Positions 44,384 to 53,547 of a stretch of 64,000 nucleotides of DNA are shown here, piece by piece; position 1 is the first letter of the stretch; every line of letters starts with the position of its first letter. The notes beneath the pieces are model-generated. The model was not told where the DNA came from. It was given only the letters and a program-made list of their open reading frames with translations, and ran no database searches. A program made the translations under genes and the position numbers. This stretch comes from an uncultured Acetobacteraceae bacterium (GTDB lineage Bacteria; Pseudomonadota; Alphaproteobacteria; Acetobacterales; Acetobacteraceae), in contig CAIXEA010000040.1 of NCBI GenBank assembly GCA_903918315.1, positions 1 through 64,000 on the forward strand, written 5' to 3'.

Positions 44384-45154
44384 TTACCGTCCTTTGAACA
44401 CCGGCTTGCGTTTCTCCAGCTGCGCCGTCCGCGCCTCTTTCGCGTCCTCGGTCTTGGACAGTTCATAGGTAAAGTTCTGCTCGAACCGGTAGCCATCCTT
44501 CGGCGGCATCAGCTCCACCAGGGTGCAGCTCGTCTTGGCCAGCTTGATCCCCATCGGGCTTTTCGACGCGATCCGCCCCGCCATGGCCAGCGCCGCCGGC
44601 AGCAGGGCGTCCGGGGCCCAGACGGAGTCGATGATGCCCAGCCGGTACAACTCGCTCGCCGGCAGCCGATCGCCGGTGAACATCAGGCGGCGGGTGAAGG
44701 AGCGGCTGAAGAACTGGTTCAGCATCGCCGCCCCGCCGGCCAGGCCGACATCGATCTCGGGCATGCCGAACACGGCCGTCTCCGAGGCCATCATGATGTC
44801 GCAGGATGCCATCAGCCCGAACCCGGCGCCGAGCGCCGCGCCGTTCACGGCCGCGATCACCGGCTTGGCACATTCCTTGATGGCATTGCCCGTCTCCCGC
44901 GTGATGCGGTTGTGGTGCCAATAGGTGCCCGCCTTGCCCGCGTCCGGGCGCTGCTTCAGATCGGCCCCGGCGGAGAAGATCTTGCCTTGCCCGGTCAGCA
45001 CCACCACGCGGATGTCGGGGCGGTCGGTGGCCTCATCGAAGATCTCGATCAGGCGGTGGCGCATTTCGGCGTTGATCGCGTTCACCGGCGGGCGGTTGAG
45101 CGTCGCGACCGCGACGTAATCGGAAACCTCAAGCGTGACGACGTCGTCGGACAT
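44384..45154 (-). CDS. Enoyl-CoA hydratase-related protein
   Basis: A 256-residue crotonase-fold protein. ATG 45154 is preceded by GGGAG, and the family start (VTLEVSDYVAVATLNRPPVNAI) follows at once; the longer frame to 45355 would overlap the divergent gene. The oxyanion region is FSAGADLK (about 60), and the second is GAALGAGFGLMASCD (about 108-122), with EIDVGLAGG holding the usual catalytic Glu position (about 139). Divergent from the peptide-binding-protein gene with 94 bases between. Confidence 0.88.
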   Translation of the reverse strand: MSDDVVTLEVSDYVAVATLNRPPVNAINAEMRHRLIEIFDEATDRPDIRVVVLTGQGKIFSAGADLKQRPDAGKAGTYWHHNRITRETGNAIKECAKPVIAAVNGAALGAGFGLMASCDIMMASETAVFGMPEIDVGLAGGAAMLNQFFSRSFTRRLMFTGDRLPASELYRLGIIDSVWAPDALLPAALAMAGRIASKSPMGIKLAKTSCTLVELMPPKDGYRFEQNFTYELSKTEDAKEARTAQLEKRKPVFKGR

Positions 45155-45248
45155 GGTGTTTTCTCCCGTTGATACAGCCTTGCAACCTAGCCCATTGCCA
45201 GCGCCGCGCAAAAAACCGACATCTTCGCGATCAGGAGGAACTGACGCC

Positions 45249-46838
45249 ATGCCAGCCATCGGACGCCGCCGTTTCGTGCAGGGGGCCAGCGCCCTCGCTG
45301 CCTTGCCCGCCCCCGCTTTGGCCGTGAATACGAAAGACCGCGAACTGCGCTTCATGCCGCAGATCGACCTCGTGTTCCTCGATCCGCATTACAGCATGAC
45401 CAACATCACCCGGAATCATGCCGGCCTGGTGTTCGATCAGCTGTACGGCACCAATGCCGCCTTCCAGCCCAAGCCGCAGATGGCGGCGGGCCACACGATC
45501 GAGGACGACGGCAAGCGCTGGCGCATCACGCTGCGTGACGGCCTGGCGTGGCACGATGGGGAGAAAGTGCTCGCCCGCGATTGCGTGGCCAGCATCACCC
45601 GCTGGGGCAAGCGTGACGTGCTGGGGGCGGAGGTTCTGGCCCTGAGTGATGAGATCAGTGCGGTGGACGACCGCACCATCCAATTCCGCCTGAAGCAGCC
45701 CTTCCCGGTGCTCGATGCCGCTTTGGGCAAGCCGGGCGCCTATATGCCGGCGATGATGCCGGAACGGTTCGCTGCCCTCGACCCGTTCAAACCGATCCCG
45801 GAGATCATTGGCAGCGGCCCGTTCCGCTATGTCGCCAATGAGCGCATGCAGGGCGTGCGCAACGTCTATGCCAAATTCGAGGGCTATGTGCCCCGGCCCG
45901 ACGGCACCCCCGATCGTGGCACCGGCCCGAAGATCGTGCATTTCGACCGCGTGATCTGGTCCACCATGCCGGACCAGGGCACGGCCCTGACCGCCTTGCA
46001 GAAGGGGGAGCAGGATTGGTGGGAATATGCCTCCCAGGACATGATTCCGCTGATCCGGCGCGACCCCAACCTGCGCTATGGCGTGCTGGAGACGGAGGGC
46101 AACTACATGATGGTGCGCTTCAACCATCTGCAGCCCCCGTTCAACCGCCCGGAGATGCGCCGGGTGATCCTGCGCGCCCTCGATCAGACCGATTTCGTCG
46201 CCGCCGTCGCGGGCGGGGAGGCCGAGTTCCAGCGCCCCGGTGTCGGCTTCTACCCGCCCGGCCTGCCCGACGCGACCGAGGCCGGCCTGGCCGAACTCAA
46301 GACTCCCTTGGCCCCGGAACAGGCGAAGAAGGCGTTGGAAGCCGCCGGCTACAAGGGGGAGAAGATCGTCCAGATCTCCCCCGGCGATTACCCCAATGTC
46401 AAAGCCGCCAGTGAGGTTCTGGCGGACCTGCTGAAGCGGATCGGGATCAATCTGGAATATGTGAGCACGGACTGGGCGACCATGACCCAGCGGGTGCTCA
46501 AGAAGGACAATCCGGAAAACGGCGGCTTTCACATCCATATGTTGAACGTGCCGGGCCTGTCGGTGGCGTCCCCGCTGGTGAACTCGCGCATACGCGGCGT
46601 GGCGGCCTCGGAGTCCGGCTGGTACGACTCCAAACGCTATGAAGACCTGCGCATGCAATCGCTGCTGGCCACCGACCCGGCGGAGCGGCGGCGGTTCGCG
46701 GAGCTGTTGCAGCTGGAATGTTTGGCGACGGTGCCGCTGGTGCCGGGCGGCGTGACTTTGCAGCCGGCGGCCTGGCGGTCGGATCTGACCGGTGTTTTGA
46801 GCGGGGTGCCGAAGTTCTGGAACGTGCGCCGGGGTTGA
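45249..46838 (+). CDS. ABC transporter substrate-binding protein, family 5 (oligopeptide type)
   Basis: A 529-residue periplasmic binding protein. ATG 45249 follows a near-perfect AGGAGGAA. A twin-arginine-like leader GRRRFVQGASALAALPAPALA is present. The SBP_bac_5 signatures are RITLRDGLAWHDGEKVLARDCVASI (about 94-118) and the VRFNHLQPPFNRPEMRRVIL helix (about 298). It would feed a Dpp/Opp-type importer, but permease and ATPase genes are not adjacent, so it is an orphan binding protein. Confidence 0.9.
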   Translation: MPAIGRRRFVQGASALAALPAPALAVNTKDRELRFMPQIDLVFLDPHYSMTNITRNHAGLVFDQLYGTNAAFQPKPQMAAGHTIEDDGKRWRITLRDGLAWHDGEKVLARDCVASITRWGKRDVLGAEVLALSDEISAVDDRTIQFRLKQPFPVLDAALGKPGAYMPAMMPERFAALDPFKPIPEIIGSGPFRYVANERMQGVRNVYAKFEGYVPRPDGTPDRGTGPKIVHFDRVIWSTMPDQGTALTALQKGEQDWWEYASQDMIPLIRRDPNLRYGVLETEGNYMMVRFNHLQPPFNRPEMRRVILRALDQTDFVAAVAGGEAEFQRPGVGFYPPGLPDATEAGLAELKTPLAPEQAKKALEAAGYKGEKIVQISPGDYPNVKAASEVLADLLKRIGINLEYVSTDWATMTQRVLKKDNPENGGFHIHMLNVPGLSVASPLVNSRIRGVAASESGWYDSKRYEDLRMQSLLATDPAERRRFAELLQLECLATVPLVPGGVTLQPAAWRSDLTGVLSGVPKFWNVRRG

Positions 46839-46912
46839 GGCCGCCAGTGGCATCATTCTTGCCAGACAGTGGCCCAAGGCGCGCATCACGCGCATCGGCC
46901 ATGAGGATCAAG

Positions 46913-47254
46913 ATGCCTATCGATGTTCAGGAACTTGCAACAGGTGTGACAAGGGTCGTGCTATCCGGCCGGATCGACATCTCCGCCGTGCAGGCGATCG
47001 ACACCGCCATGATGGCGGTCGCAGCCAAGGCGCAATGCATGGTCATCGACCTGACCGGCGTCGAATTCATTGCGTCGATGGGTTTACGAAGCCTCGTGAA
47101 ATGCGCGAAAATGATTCGTGGCAAGCGCGGCCACGTCGCGCTCCTGACCGCGCCCAATGTGGTGGCTGACGTGATCCGCTCCAGCGGGATAGACGATTTG
47201 ATACCGCTGTTTGATTCCGATGCCGAGGCCTTGGCCGCGGTGTCGCTGGTTTGA
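46913..47254 (+). CDS. STAS-domain anti-sigma factor antagonist (RsbV-like)
   Basis: A 113-residue STAS protein. ATG 46913 has AGGA 6 bases upstream; ATG 46901 has no ribosome site. VIDLTGVEFIASMGLRSLV carries the phospho-acceptor Ser55. It would bind and release an anti-sigma kinase in a partner switch. The next gene is exactly such a kinase-like protein. No PP2C phosphatase is adjacent. Confidence 0.9.
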   Translation: MPIDVQELATGVTRVVLSGRIDISAVQAIDTAMMAVAAKAQCMVIDLTGVEFIASMGLRSLVKCAKMIRGKRGHVALLTAPNVVADVIRSSGIDDLIPLFDSDAEALAAVSLV

Positions 47255-47273
47255 CGGGCCGCCGGCGCGATTC

Positions 47274-47708
47274 ATGGGCGGCCCTGACTCACAACCCAGC
47301 ACAACGCTGTGCCTGACCTCCGCGTTCGACGACCTCCGCCTGGTCTATCCCTGGCTCGATGCGGTCGCCACCACCGTGGTGACGCCCGAGATCCTGTCCG
47401 CGATGCATGTCGTGTTGGAAGAGGCGGTGGCCAATGTCGTGATGCACGGCTTCTCACCGGGCCAGGACGGCACGATCGCGCTGCGCTTTGCCGCCGAACC
47501 CGGCGGGGTCACCCTGATGATCGAGGATGACGGCAAAGCATTCGATCCCAGCGCCGCCGCCTTGCCGCGCCTGGCCGGTAGTCTGGCGGAGGCCACCGTC
47601 GGCGGGCGCGGCCTGACCCTGATCCGGCGCTTCTGCCCCGCCATCGCCTATGAACGCCGGGATGGCCGCAACCATTTGCGGCTGCGCTTTACCCTGCCCA
47701 TCGGATGA
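47274..47708 (+). CDS. Anti-sigma regulatory factor, serine kinase type (RsbW-like)
   Basis: A 144-residue GHKL ATPase. ATG 47274 is chosen since the frame upstream overlaps the STAS gene. The N-box is EEAVANVVMHGF (Glu50, Asn54), G1 is IEDDGKAFDP (83-92) and G2 is GGRGL (110-114). It would phosphorylate the STAS partner and sequester a sigma factor or related target. No sigma factor gene lies in the window, so its output is unknown. Confidence 0.88.
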   Translation: MGGPDSQPSTTLCLTSAFDDLRLVYPWLDAVATTVVTPEILSAMHVVLEEAVANVVMHGFSPGQDGTIALRFAAEPGGVTLMIEDDGKAFDPSAAALPRLAGSLAEATVGGRGLTLIRRFCPAIAYERRDGRNHLRLRFTLPIG

Positions 47709-47773
47709 CGGCACGGGTCTTGCGTGCGCGACGCTGATCGCGGAACACGATAAAAGGGAACGCATTCCAAACC

Positions 47774-48796
47774 ATGACACACGCCCCGGAACACCCCATC
47801 GCTGTCCCCACCCCGTCGACATCCCAGTCCTTGCAGGAGATCGAGAGCCTATTGCTGGAGCATTATGCTCAGTATCAGGGCAATCAGGACGGTGCGCTCG
47901 CCAATTACATCCCCGAACTGGCCAAGGTCCCACCCGATCAGTTCGGCCTCGCCGTCGCCACCCATGCCGGGGATGTCGTGGCCGTCGGCGATGCGGATGT
48001 CCCCTTCACCATCCAGTCCATCTCCAAAGCCTATAATTTCGCCATGCTGCTCGACGAAGTCGGCCGGGACGAAACCTACGCCGCCGTCGGCGTGCAGCCG
48101 AGCGGGGATCCGTTCAACGCCATCACCCTCGATGCGAGGACCAATCGGCCGTTCAACCCCATGGTCAATGCCGGCGCCATCGCCGTCGCCGGCCGCCTGC
48201 GCCAGATCCTCGGCGCCGGCGCCTTCGACCGGGTGCTGGAGGTGTTCAGCCTCGCCGCCGGCCGCACGCTGGATGTGGATGAGCGGGTGTTCGAATCCGA
48301 ACGCGAAACCGGGCATCGCAATCGCGCCATCGGGCACCTGCTGCGCGCGGCGGAAGTGTTCGACGTGCCGGTGGATGAGGTGCTCGACGTCTATTTCCGC
48401 CAGTGCTCGATCCGCGTGACCGCGCGCGACCTCGCGGTCATGGGCGCGACGCTCGCCAATCTCGGCATCAATCCCTGCACCAGACAGGACGTGTTCGGCA
48501 TGGACGCGGTGCGCGACACGCTGTCGGTGATGTTTACCTGCGGCATGTACGACGGCGCCGGTGACTGGGCGACGCGGGTCGGTCTGCCCGCCAAAAGCGG
48601 CGTCGGCGGCGGCATCATCGCCGTCGTCAACCGTCAGATCGGCATCGGCGTCTTCTCCCCCCGGCTGGATGAGGCTGGCAATTCCGTGCGCGGCAAGCTC
48701 AGTTGCATCGGGTTGGCGGACGGGCTGGGGCTGCATGCCTTCGATGCCACCAACCCCGGGTCGAGCTTCCTGCGCGGGATGGCCAAGTGGGATTGA
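47774..48796 (+). CDS. glsA: Glutaminase (GlsA family)
   Basis: A 340-residue serine-dependent glutaminase converting glutamine to glutamate and ammonia. The beta-lactamase-like Ser-x-x-Lys motif is in FTIQSISKAYNF (about residues 76-87). Other family blocks are NPMVNAGAIAV (near 129), the RNRAIGHLL helix and a terminal GNSVRG segment. Slightly longer than the usual ~310 residues because of an N-terminal extension. It starts 65 bases after the RsbW-like gene, and whether they are co-transcribed is unclear. Confidence 0.93.
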   Translation: MTHAPEHPIAVPTPSTSQSLQEIESLLLEHYAQYQGNQDGALANYIPELAKVPPDQFGLAVATHAGDVVAVGDADVPFTIQSISKAYNFAMLLDEVGRDETYAAVGVQPSGDPFNAITLDARTNRPFNPMVNAGAIAVAGRLRQILGAGAFDRVLEVFSLAAGRTLDVDERVFESERETGHRNRAIGHLLRAAEVFDVPVDEVLDVYFRQCSIRVTARDLAVMGATLANLGINPCTRQDVFGMDAVRDTLSVMFTCGMYDGAGDWATRVGLPAKSGVGGGIIAVVNRQIGIGVFSPRLDEAGNSVRGKLSCIGLADGLGLHAFDATNPGSSFLRGMAKWD

Positions 48797-48840
48797 CCCA
48801 GGCTTCAATCGCGCGGCCCTGACTCCGCGGCCACCGCGCT

Positions 48841-48888
48841 CCCCGCTGTAATCGGGGCTACCGCATTGCCACGAACTGTGGCAATGCG
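48841..48888. promoter_or_regulatory. Two inverted repeats upstream of the TRAP operon
   Basis: A 5-bp-arm CCCCG/CGGGG hairpin (48841-48857) is followed by a perfect 11-bp inverted repeat (48862-48872 with 48878-48888, CGCATTGCCAC and complement, 5-base centre). There is no T-run, so an operator for the TRAP genes starting at 48921 is as likely as a terminator for the glutaminase gene. Confidence 0.5.
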
Positions 48889-48920
48889 CCCTCAATACTT
48901 GGTTTGCAGGAGGGATATCC

Positions 48921-49949
48921 ATGCTCACGACCCGTCGCGTGATGCTGACCGGCGCGCTCGCCGCACCCGCGGTGTTTGGTGCCAGCCGCGCCCGTGCCGC
49001 CAAGACGGTACTGAAAATCAGCCATCAATTCCCCGGTGGCAGCGCCACGGACGGTGATTTTCGCGATCGGCTGGTGCGCAAACTGGCCGTCGCCGTCGGT
49101 CAGGAAACCGCCGGTGAGCTGGAGTTTGAAATCTACCCGAACTCGTCCCTCATGAAGACCGTGGCGCAGTTCTCCGCCCTCCGGCGGGGCGCGCTCGACC
49201 TGTCCTTGTATCCGCTCGCTTATGCCGGCGGAGAAATCGCCGAGGTCAATATCGGCCTGATGCCCTCCCTCGTGACCAACTATGCGCAGGGCATGGCCTG
49301 GAAGAACGCCGACATCGGCAAGGCGCTGACGGAATTGCTGGAAAAGCGCGGGGTGAAAATCCTGACCTGGATCTGGCAATCGGGGGGCGTCGCCTCCCGC
49401 GCCGCGCCAATCGTGTCGCCCGATGACGTCAAGGGCCTGAAGGTCCGCGGTGGCTCGCGGGAGATGGACCTGATGCTCAAGCAGGCCGGCGGCATCATCT
49501 CCTCCGTCCCATCCAACGAAATCTACGCCGCGATGCAGACCGGCTCGCTCGATGCGGCCGTGACGTCGTCCACCAGCCTGATCAGTTTCCGCCTGCAGGA
49601 AATCAGCAAGGCGGTGACCTCCGGCATCCAGGGCAGTTTCTGGTTCATGCTCGAACCCCTGCTGATGTCGAAGGCCATCTTCGACGCCTTACCCTCCGCC
49701 CAGCAGCAAGCCATCACCAAAGCGGCTGCCAATCTCGAAAGCTTCGCGCTGGAGGCGGCCAAAGCCGATGATATCGAGCTGAGCGCCGTATATGGCAAAG
49801 CCGGCGCCACCACGAAGCAGTTCGATGCCGCGGCCCTGCAGAAATGGCAGGATGTGGCGCGGGAGACGGCGTGGAAGGATTTCGCCGGACGCAATGGCGC
49901 CTGCGCTGATTTGCTGGCCTTGGCGCAGAAGGTCCCGGTCCCGGCATGA
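48921..49949 (+). CDS. dctP: TRAP transporter substrate-binding protein DctP
   Basis: A 342-residue periplasmic receptor. The leader TTRRVMLTGALAAPAVFGASRARA is twin-arginine-like. DctP family blocks include LKISHQFPGGSATD, the LKVRGGSREMD segment with the carboxylate-binding Arg (about 173-183) and SNEIYAAMQTGSLDAAVTSS. GGAGGGA precedes the ATG. It delivers an organic acid-type solute to the DctQM permease. Its stop overlaps the dctQ start (ATGA). Confidence 0.93.
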   Translation: MLTTRRVMLTGALAAPAVFGASRARAAKTVLKISHQFPGGSATDGDFRDRLVRKLAVAVGQETAGELEFEIYPNSSLMKTVAQFSALRRGALDLSLYPLAYAGGEIAEVNIGLMPSLVTNYAQGMAWKNADIGKALTELLEKRGVKILTWIWQSGGVASRAAPIVSPDDVKGLKVRGGSREMDLMLKQAGGIISSVPSNEIYAAMQTGSLDAAVTSSTSLISFRLQEISKAVTSGIQGSFWFMLEPLLMSKAIFDALPSAQQQAITKAAANLESFALEAAKADDIELSAVYGKAGATTKQFDAAALQKWQDVARETAWKDFAGRNGACADLLALAQKVPVPA

Positions 49950-50488
49950 CCGATGCGGTCCTGAGTGATGGCGCCGCGCCAACGGATGTCCCCCGGTCAG
50001 GCGGGTTGGGCGCGGTGCAGCGCATCGTGACCGGGCTGAACGCGGCGATGGCCGTCGTCTCCAGCATCGCCATCGGGCTGGCCGGCCTGGTTCTGACCTG
50101 GGAGGTTATCGGCCGCTATTTCCTCAAAATCGCCAGCGACTGGCAGGATGAGTTTTCCGCGCTGCTGCTGATCGGCGCCACGTTCTCCTCCGCCGCCTGG
50201 ACCCAGGCGCGGCGCGGGCATGTGGGGATTGAGGCTTTGGCGCATCTGCTGCCCCCCGGCGCCGATGCGGTGCGGCGCTGGCTGGCGGATGCCTGTGCTT
50301 TCGCCTTCTGTGCCTATTTCGCATGGAAATGCGGGCAGTTGCTGTTCGAGGCGCTGGATGAGGGGCAGACCTCCCCCTCCGCCTGGGGGCCGCCGCTCTG
50401 GATCCCCTATGGCAGCATGACCGCCGGCATGGCGCTGCTTTCGGCGCAGCTTTTGTTACAGGTGCTGATGGGGCCGCAACGGCGATGA
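49946..50488 (+). CDS. dctQ: TRAP transporter small permease DctQ
   Basis: A 180-residue membrane protein with four predicted helices (about 32-55, 70-86, 110-130 and 147-170) and the family segment LTWEVIGRYFLKIASDWQDEFSALLL. It links the receptor to the large permease. Start and stop overlap both neighbours (ATGA type), showing an intact operon layout except for the frameshift downstream. Confidence 0.9.
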   Translation: MTDAVLSDGAAPTDVPRSGGLGAVQRIVTGLNAAMAVVSSIAIGLAGLVLTWEVIGRYFLKIASDWQDEFSALLLIGATFSSAAWTQARRGHVGIEALAHLLPPGADAVRRWLADACAFAFCAYFAWKCGQLLFEALDEGQTSPSAWGPPLWIPYGSMTAGMALLSAQLLLQVLMGPQRR

Positions 50489-51827
50489 ACGCACTTCAGC
50501 TCGGCCTGCTCTATGGCGGCGCGACCCTCGTGGCACTGTTTTCCGGCATCCCCATCGCCTTCGCCCTGGGCGGTGTCGCGACGCTGTTCATGGTGCTGTT
50601 CATGCCGGCGGCCAGCGTCGATACCATCGCGCAGAACGTTTATGAGGAACTGGCCAGCATCACGCTGCTGACCATTCCGCTGTTCATCCTCAAAGGCGCC
50701 GCCATCGGAAGAGCCGGGCCGGCAAGGACCTCTACGACGCCCTGCACACCTGGCTGCACCGGATCCCCGGCGGCCTGGGCGTGGCGGTCGTGCTGGCCTG
50801 CGGCCTGTTCGCGGCCATGGCGGGATCGAGCCCGGCTACCTGCTCGGCCATCGGGTCGTCGGGCATCCCCGAGATGCGCCGTCGCGGCTACTCCCCCGGC
50901 TTCGCCGCCGGCCTGGTGGCCGCGGGCGGCACGCTGGGCATTCTGCTGCCGCCGTCGATCGTGCTGATCCTGTATGCCGTCGCCGCCGAACAGTCGCTGG
51001 GGCGCTTGTTTCTGGCCGGCATCGGCCCCGGCGTGCTGCTGGTCGTGCTGTTCGCCGCCTATGCGATGCTGCACTGGACCAAGGAGCATACGCGGGCGCT
51101 GGCCGTCCGGCGTGACACCGGGCGTGAAAGCGAGCTGCTGCGGGTCGAGCACTTCACCTTCAGCCAGAAACTGGCGGCCCTGCCGCGCGTGTTGCCGTTC
51201 CTGGTTCTGCTCGGCGGCGTGATGATCGCGCTCTATGGCGGGATCGCCACCCCGTCGGAAACCGCCGGCCTCGGGGCCGTCCTCGCGCTGCTGCTGATCG
51301 CGGTCGTCTATGGCGCCTGGGGCCTGTCGGACCTGAAGCCGATCTTCCTGGGCACCCTGGGGGAGAGCGGGATGCTGCTGATGATTATCGGCATGAGCCT
51401 GCTCTACAGCTATGTCATGAGCTATCTGCACATTTCGCAATCCGCCGCCGGCTGGATCGTCGGGCTGCAACTGTCCAAATGGCTGCTGCTGACGGCGATG
51501 TTGCTGCTCGTGGTCGTGCTGGGCTTCTTTCTGCCGCCGGTCTCGATCATTCTGATGACCGCCCCCATCCTGCTGCCGCCGCTGAAGGCCGCCGGGTTCG
51601 ACCTGATCTGGTTCGGGGTCGTGATGGCGGTGGTCATGGAAATGGGGCTGATCCACCCGCCGGTGGGGCTCAATATCTTCGTCATCAACCGCATCGCGCC
51701 CGATATCGGGCTGGGGGCGATCATCTGGGGCACGCTGCCATTCGTCGCGCTGATGGCGGTGGCCGTGGTGATCCTGTCCGTCTTCCCCGGCATCGCCATG
51801 TGGTTACCGAATCTGGTCTACGGATAA
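50485..51827 (+). pseudogene. dctM: TRAP transporter large permease DctM, frameshifted
   Basis: The DctM frame starts at ATG 50485 (MNALQLGLLYGGATLVALFSGIPIAFALGG) and is normal to ATCGGA at 50704-50709. The homologous sequence then continues in the frame one base back: from 50712 it reads SRAGKDLYDALHTWLHRIPGGLG, on to a normal C-terminus at 51827. One base is missing around 50707-50711. Joined, the product would be about 446 residues with about 11-12 helices. As sequenced, the transporter lacks its channel subunit. A sequencing error cannot be excluded, since both halves look otherwise intact. Confidence 0.88.
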
Positions 51828-51958
51828 TGTGCCAGTATTTGCCTAAAGAAAACGCACACTGATCGTTTCCGCGCCGCCCACACTGTCAAATCGGCCGCTC
51901 TTGCTGGCACATCGTTTGCACCTTCGCACGCATCCTATCTCGTGGAGGGGTGCAGATC

Positions 51959-52156
51959 ATGCCAGCGGCTTTGACGGACGATGCGCTCGATTACCTCATG
52001 CAAAACGCCGGTCTGGTGCTGACCGACGCGCAAAAAGCCGATCTGAAAACGATTCATGAGGGTCTGACGGCAATGAAAGCGCGGGTGCGCCAGCCCCGCG
52101 GGCACATGGCCGAACCCGCGCATGGCTTCGCTTTCACCGGGGAGGACGCGCCATGA
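51959..52156 (+). CDS. AtzG-like small amidase partner protein
   Basis: A 65-residue protein. ATG 51959 has GGAGGGG 8 bases upstream (a GTG at 51950 is inside that site). Predicted helical (LTDDALDYLMQNAGLVLTDAQKADLKTIHEGLTAMKARV), then an extended tail ending AEPAHGFAFTGEDAP. Size, helix-plus-tail layout and ATGA overlap with an amidase gene resemble AtzG, the GatC-like subunit that binds the AtzE amidase. The identity is inferred from layout, not from a strong motif. Confidence 0.65.
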   Translation: MPAALTDDALDYLMQNAGLVLTDAQKADLKTIHEGLTAMKARVRQPRGHMAEPAHGFAFTGEDAP

Positions 52157-53547
52157 CCATCCCCACCATCGCCGAAGCCGCGTCGCTGATCGCGGCCCGC
52201 AAACTATCGCCGGTCGAATTGACCCAGGCCTGCCTGGATCGCATGCAGCGGATGGACGGCGCGCTGCATGCCTTCATCCTGCCGACGCAGGAGCGGGCGC
52301 TGGCCGATGCCCGCGCGGCGGAGGCCGCGATCATGAAGGACGGGCCGCGCGGCAAGCTGCACGGCATCCCCATGGGGCTCAAGGATATCGTCGATACCGC
52401 GGGGATCCCGACGACCTGCCAGTCGCGCCTGCTCGCGGGCAATGTGCCCACCACGGACGCGGCCTGCGCGCGCAGCCTCGCCGCCGCCGGCACGGTGCTG
52501 ATGGGCAAGCTCACCACCCATGAATTCGCCGATGGCGGGCCGAGTTTCGATCTGCCCGCGCCGCCGGCCCGCAATCCCTGGAACCCCGATCATTTCACCG
52601 CCGGTTCATCCTCCGGCACCGGCGCTGCCGTCGCCTCCGGCATGATCCTCTGCGGGATCGGCACCGATACCGGCGGTTCGATCCGCGGTCCGGCGGCTTT
52701 GTGCGGCATTGCCGGGATCAAGCCGACCTATGGGCTGGTGTCGCGGGCGGGGGTGGCGCCGGCGGCATACAGCCTCGACACGATCGGGCCGATGGCCTGG
52801 ACGGCGGAGGACTGCGCCATCATGCTGCAAGCCCTCGCTGGTTATGATCCAGCCGATCCCGCGAGCGCCGATCGGCTGGTACCGGATTTTTCGGCGTTGC
52901 TGGGAACGGGTTTGAAGGGCGTGCGGATCGGCGTCCTGCGGCATTTTCACGAAACGGATTCTCCCGTTTCGCCAGCGGTCCAAGCGGGCATCGACAACGC
53001 GGTCGCGGTGTTTCAGGCGATGGGCGCGGTGATCAGCGATGTCACCGTCTCCCCGATGCAGGACTGGCACGCCTGCGGCAGTTTGATCTCCATGACCGAG
53101 CGCGCCGCCGCCTATGAGGAATGGGCCCGCACCCGGCTGGGCGAATTCAGTGAGCGCGTGCAACGGCGGCTGATGCTGGGCGCGATGGTGTCGGGGGTGG
53201 ATTATGTTCAGGCGGTGCGCCGGCGCCGCGAATTGCGCGCGGAACTGCGGGTGGCGATGGCGGAGCTTGATGTGGTGCTGACGGCGGCGGCCTTCGGTGA
53301 GGCCCCCAAAATGGACGCCATCCCCCGCTGGGACGTCTTCGATCGGCCCAGCATCACGATCCCCTTCAACGTGGCGGGCTATCCGGCGATGTCTGTCTGT
53401 TCCGGATTTGGTCCGAATGGCCTGCCGGTCTCGTTGCAGATCGTGGGCAAGCCGTTCCAGGAGGCGACGGTCTTCCAGGTGGCGGACGCGTTCGAAAAAG
53501 AAACCGGCTTCCGCGCGCGCCGGCCGGCGATGGTGGGGGAGGCCTGA
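52153..53547 (+). CDS. Amidase (amidase signature family, AtzE/GatA-like)
   Basis: A 464-residue amidase with the Ser-cisSer-Lys triad: Lys77 in GLKDIVDT, the cis-Ser in GSSSGTGAAVASG (151-163) and nucleophile Ser176 in TDTGGSIRGPAALCGI. It hydrolyses a carboxylic amide. Its start overlaps the stop of the small AtzG-like gene, implying a two-protein complex. A tRNA amidotransferase role is unlikely because gatB is absent here and the locus is catabolic. Confidence 0.92.
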   Translation: MTIPTIAEAASLIAARKLSPVELTQACLDRMQRMDGALHAFILPTQERALADARAAEAAIMKDGPRGKLHGIPMGLKDIVDTAGIPTTCQSRLLAGNVPTTDAACARSLAAAGTVLMGKLTTHEFADGGPSFDLPAPPARNPWNPDHFTAGSSSGTGAAVASGMILCGIGTDTGGSIRGPAALCGIAGIKPTYGLVSRAGVAPAAYSLDTIGPMAWTAEDCAIMLQALAGYDPADPASADRLVPDFSALLGTGLKGVRIGVLRHFHETDSPVSPAVQAGIDNAVAVFQAMGAVISDVTVSPMQDWHACGSLISMTERAAAYEEWARTRLGEFSERVQRRLMLGAMVSGVDYVQAVRRRRELRAELRVAMAELDVVLTAAAFGEAPKMDAIPRWDVFDRPSITIPFNVAGYPAMSVCSGFGPNGLPVSLQIVGKPFQEATVFQVADAFEKETGFRARRPAMVGEA

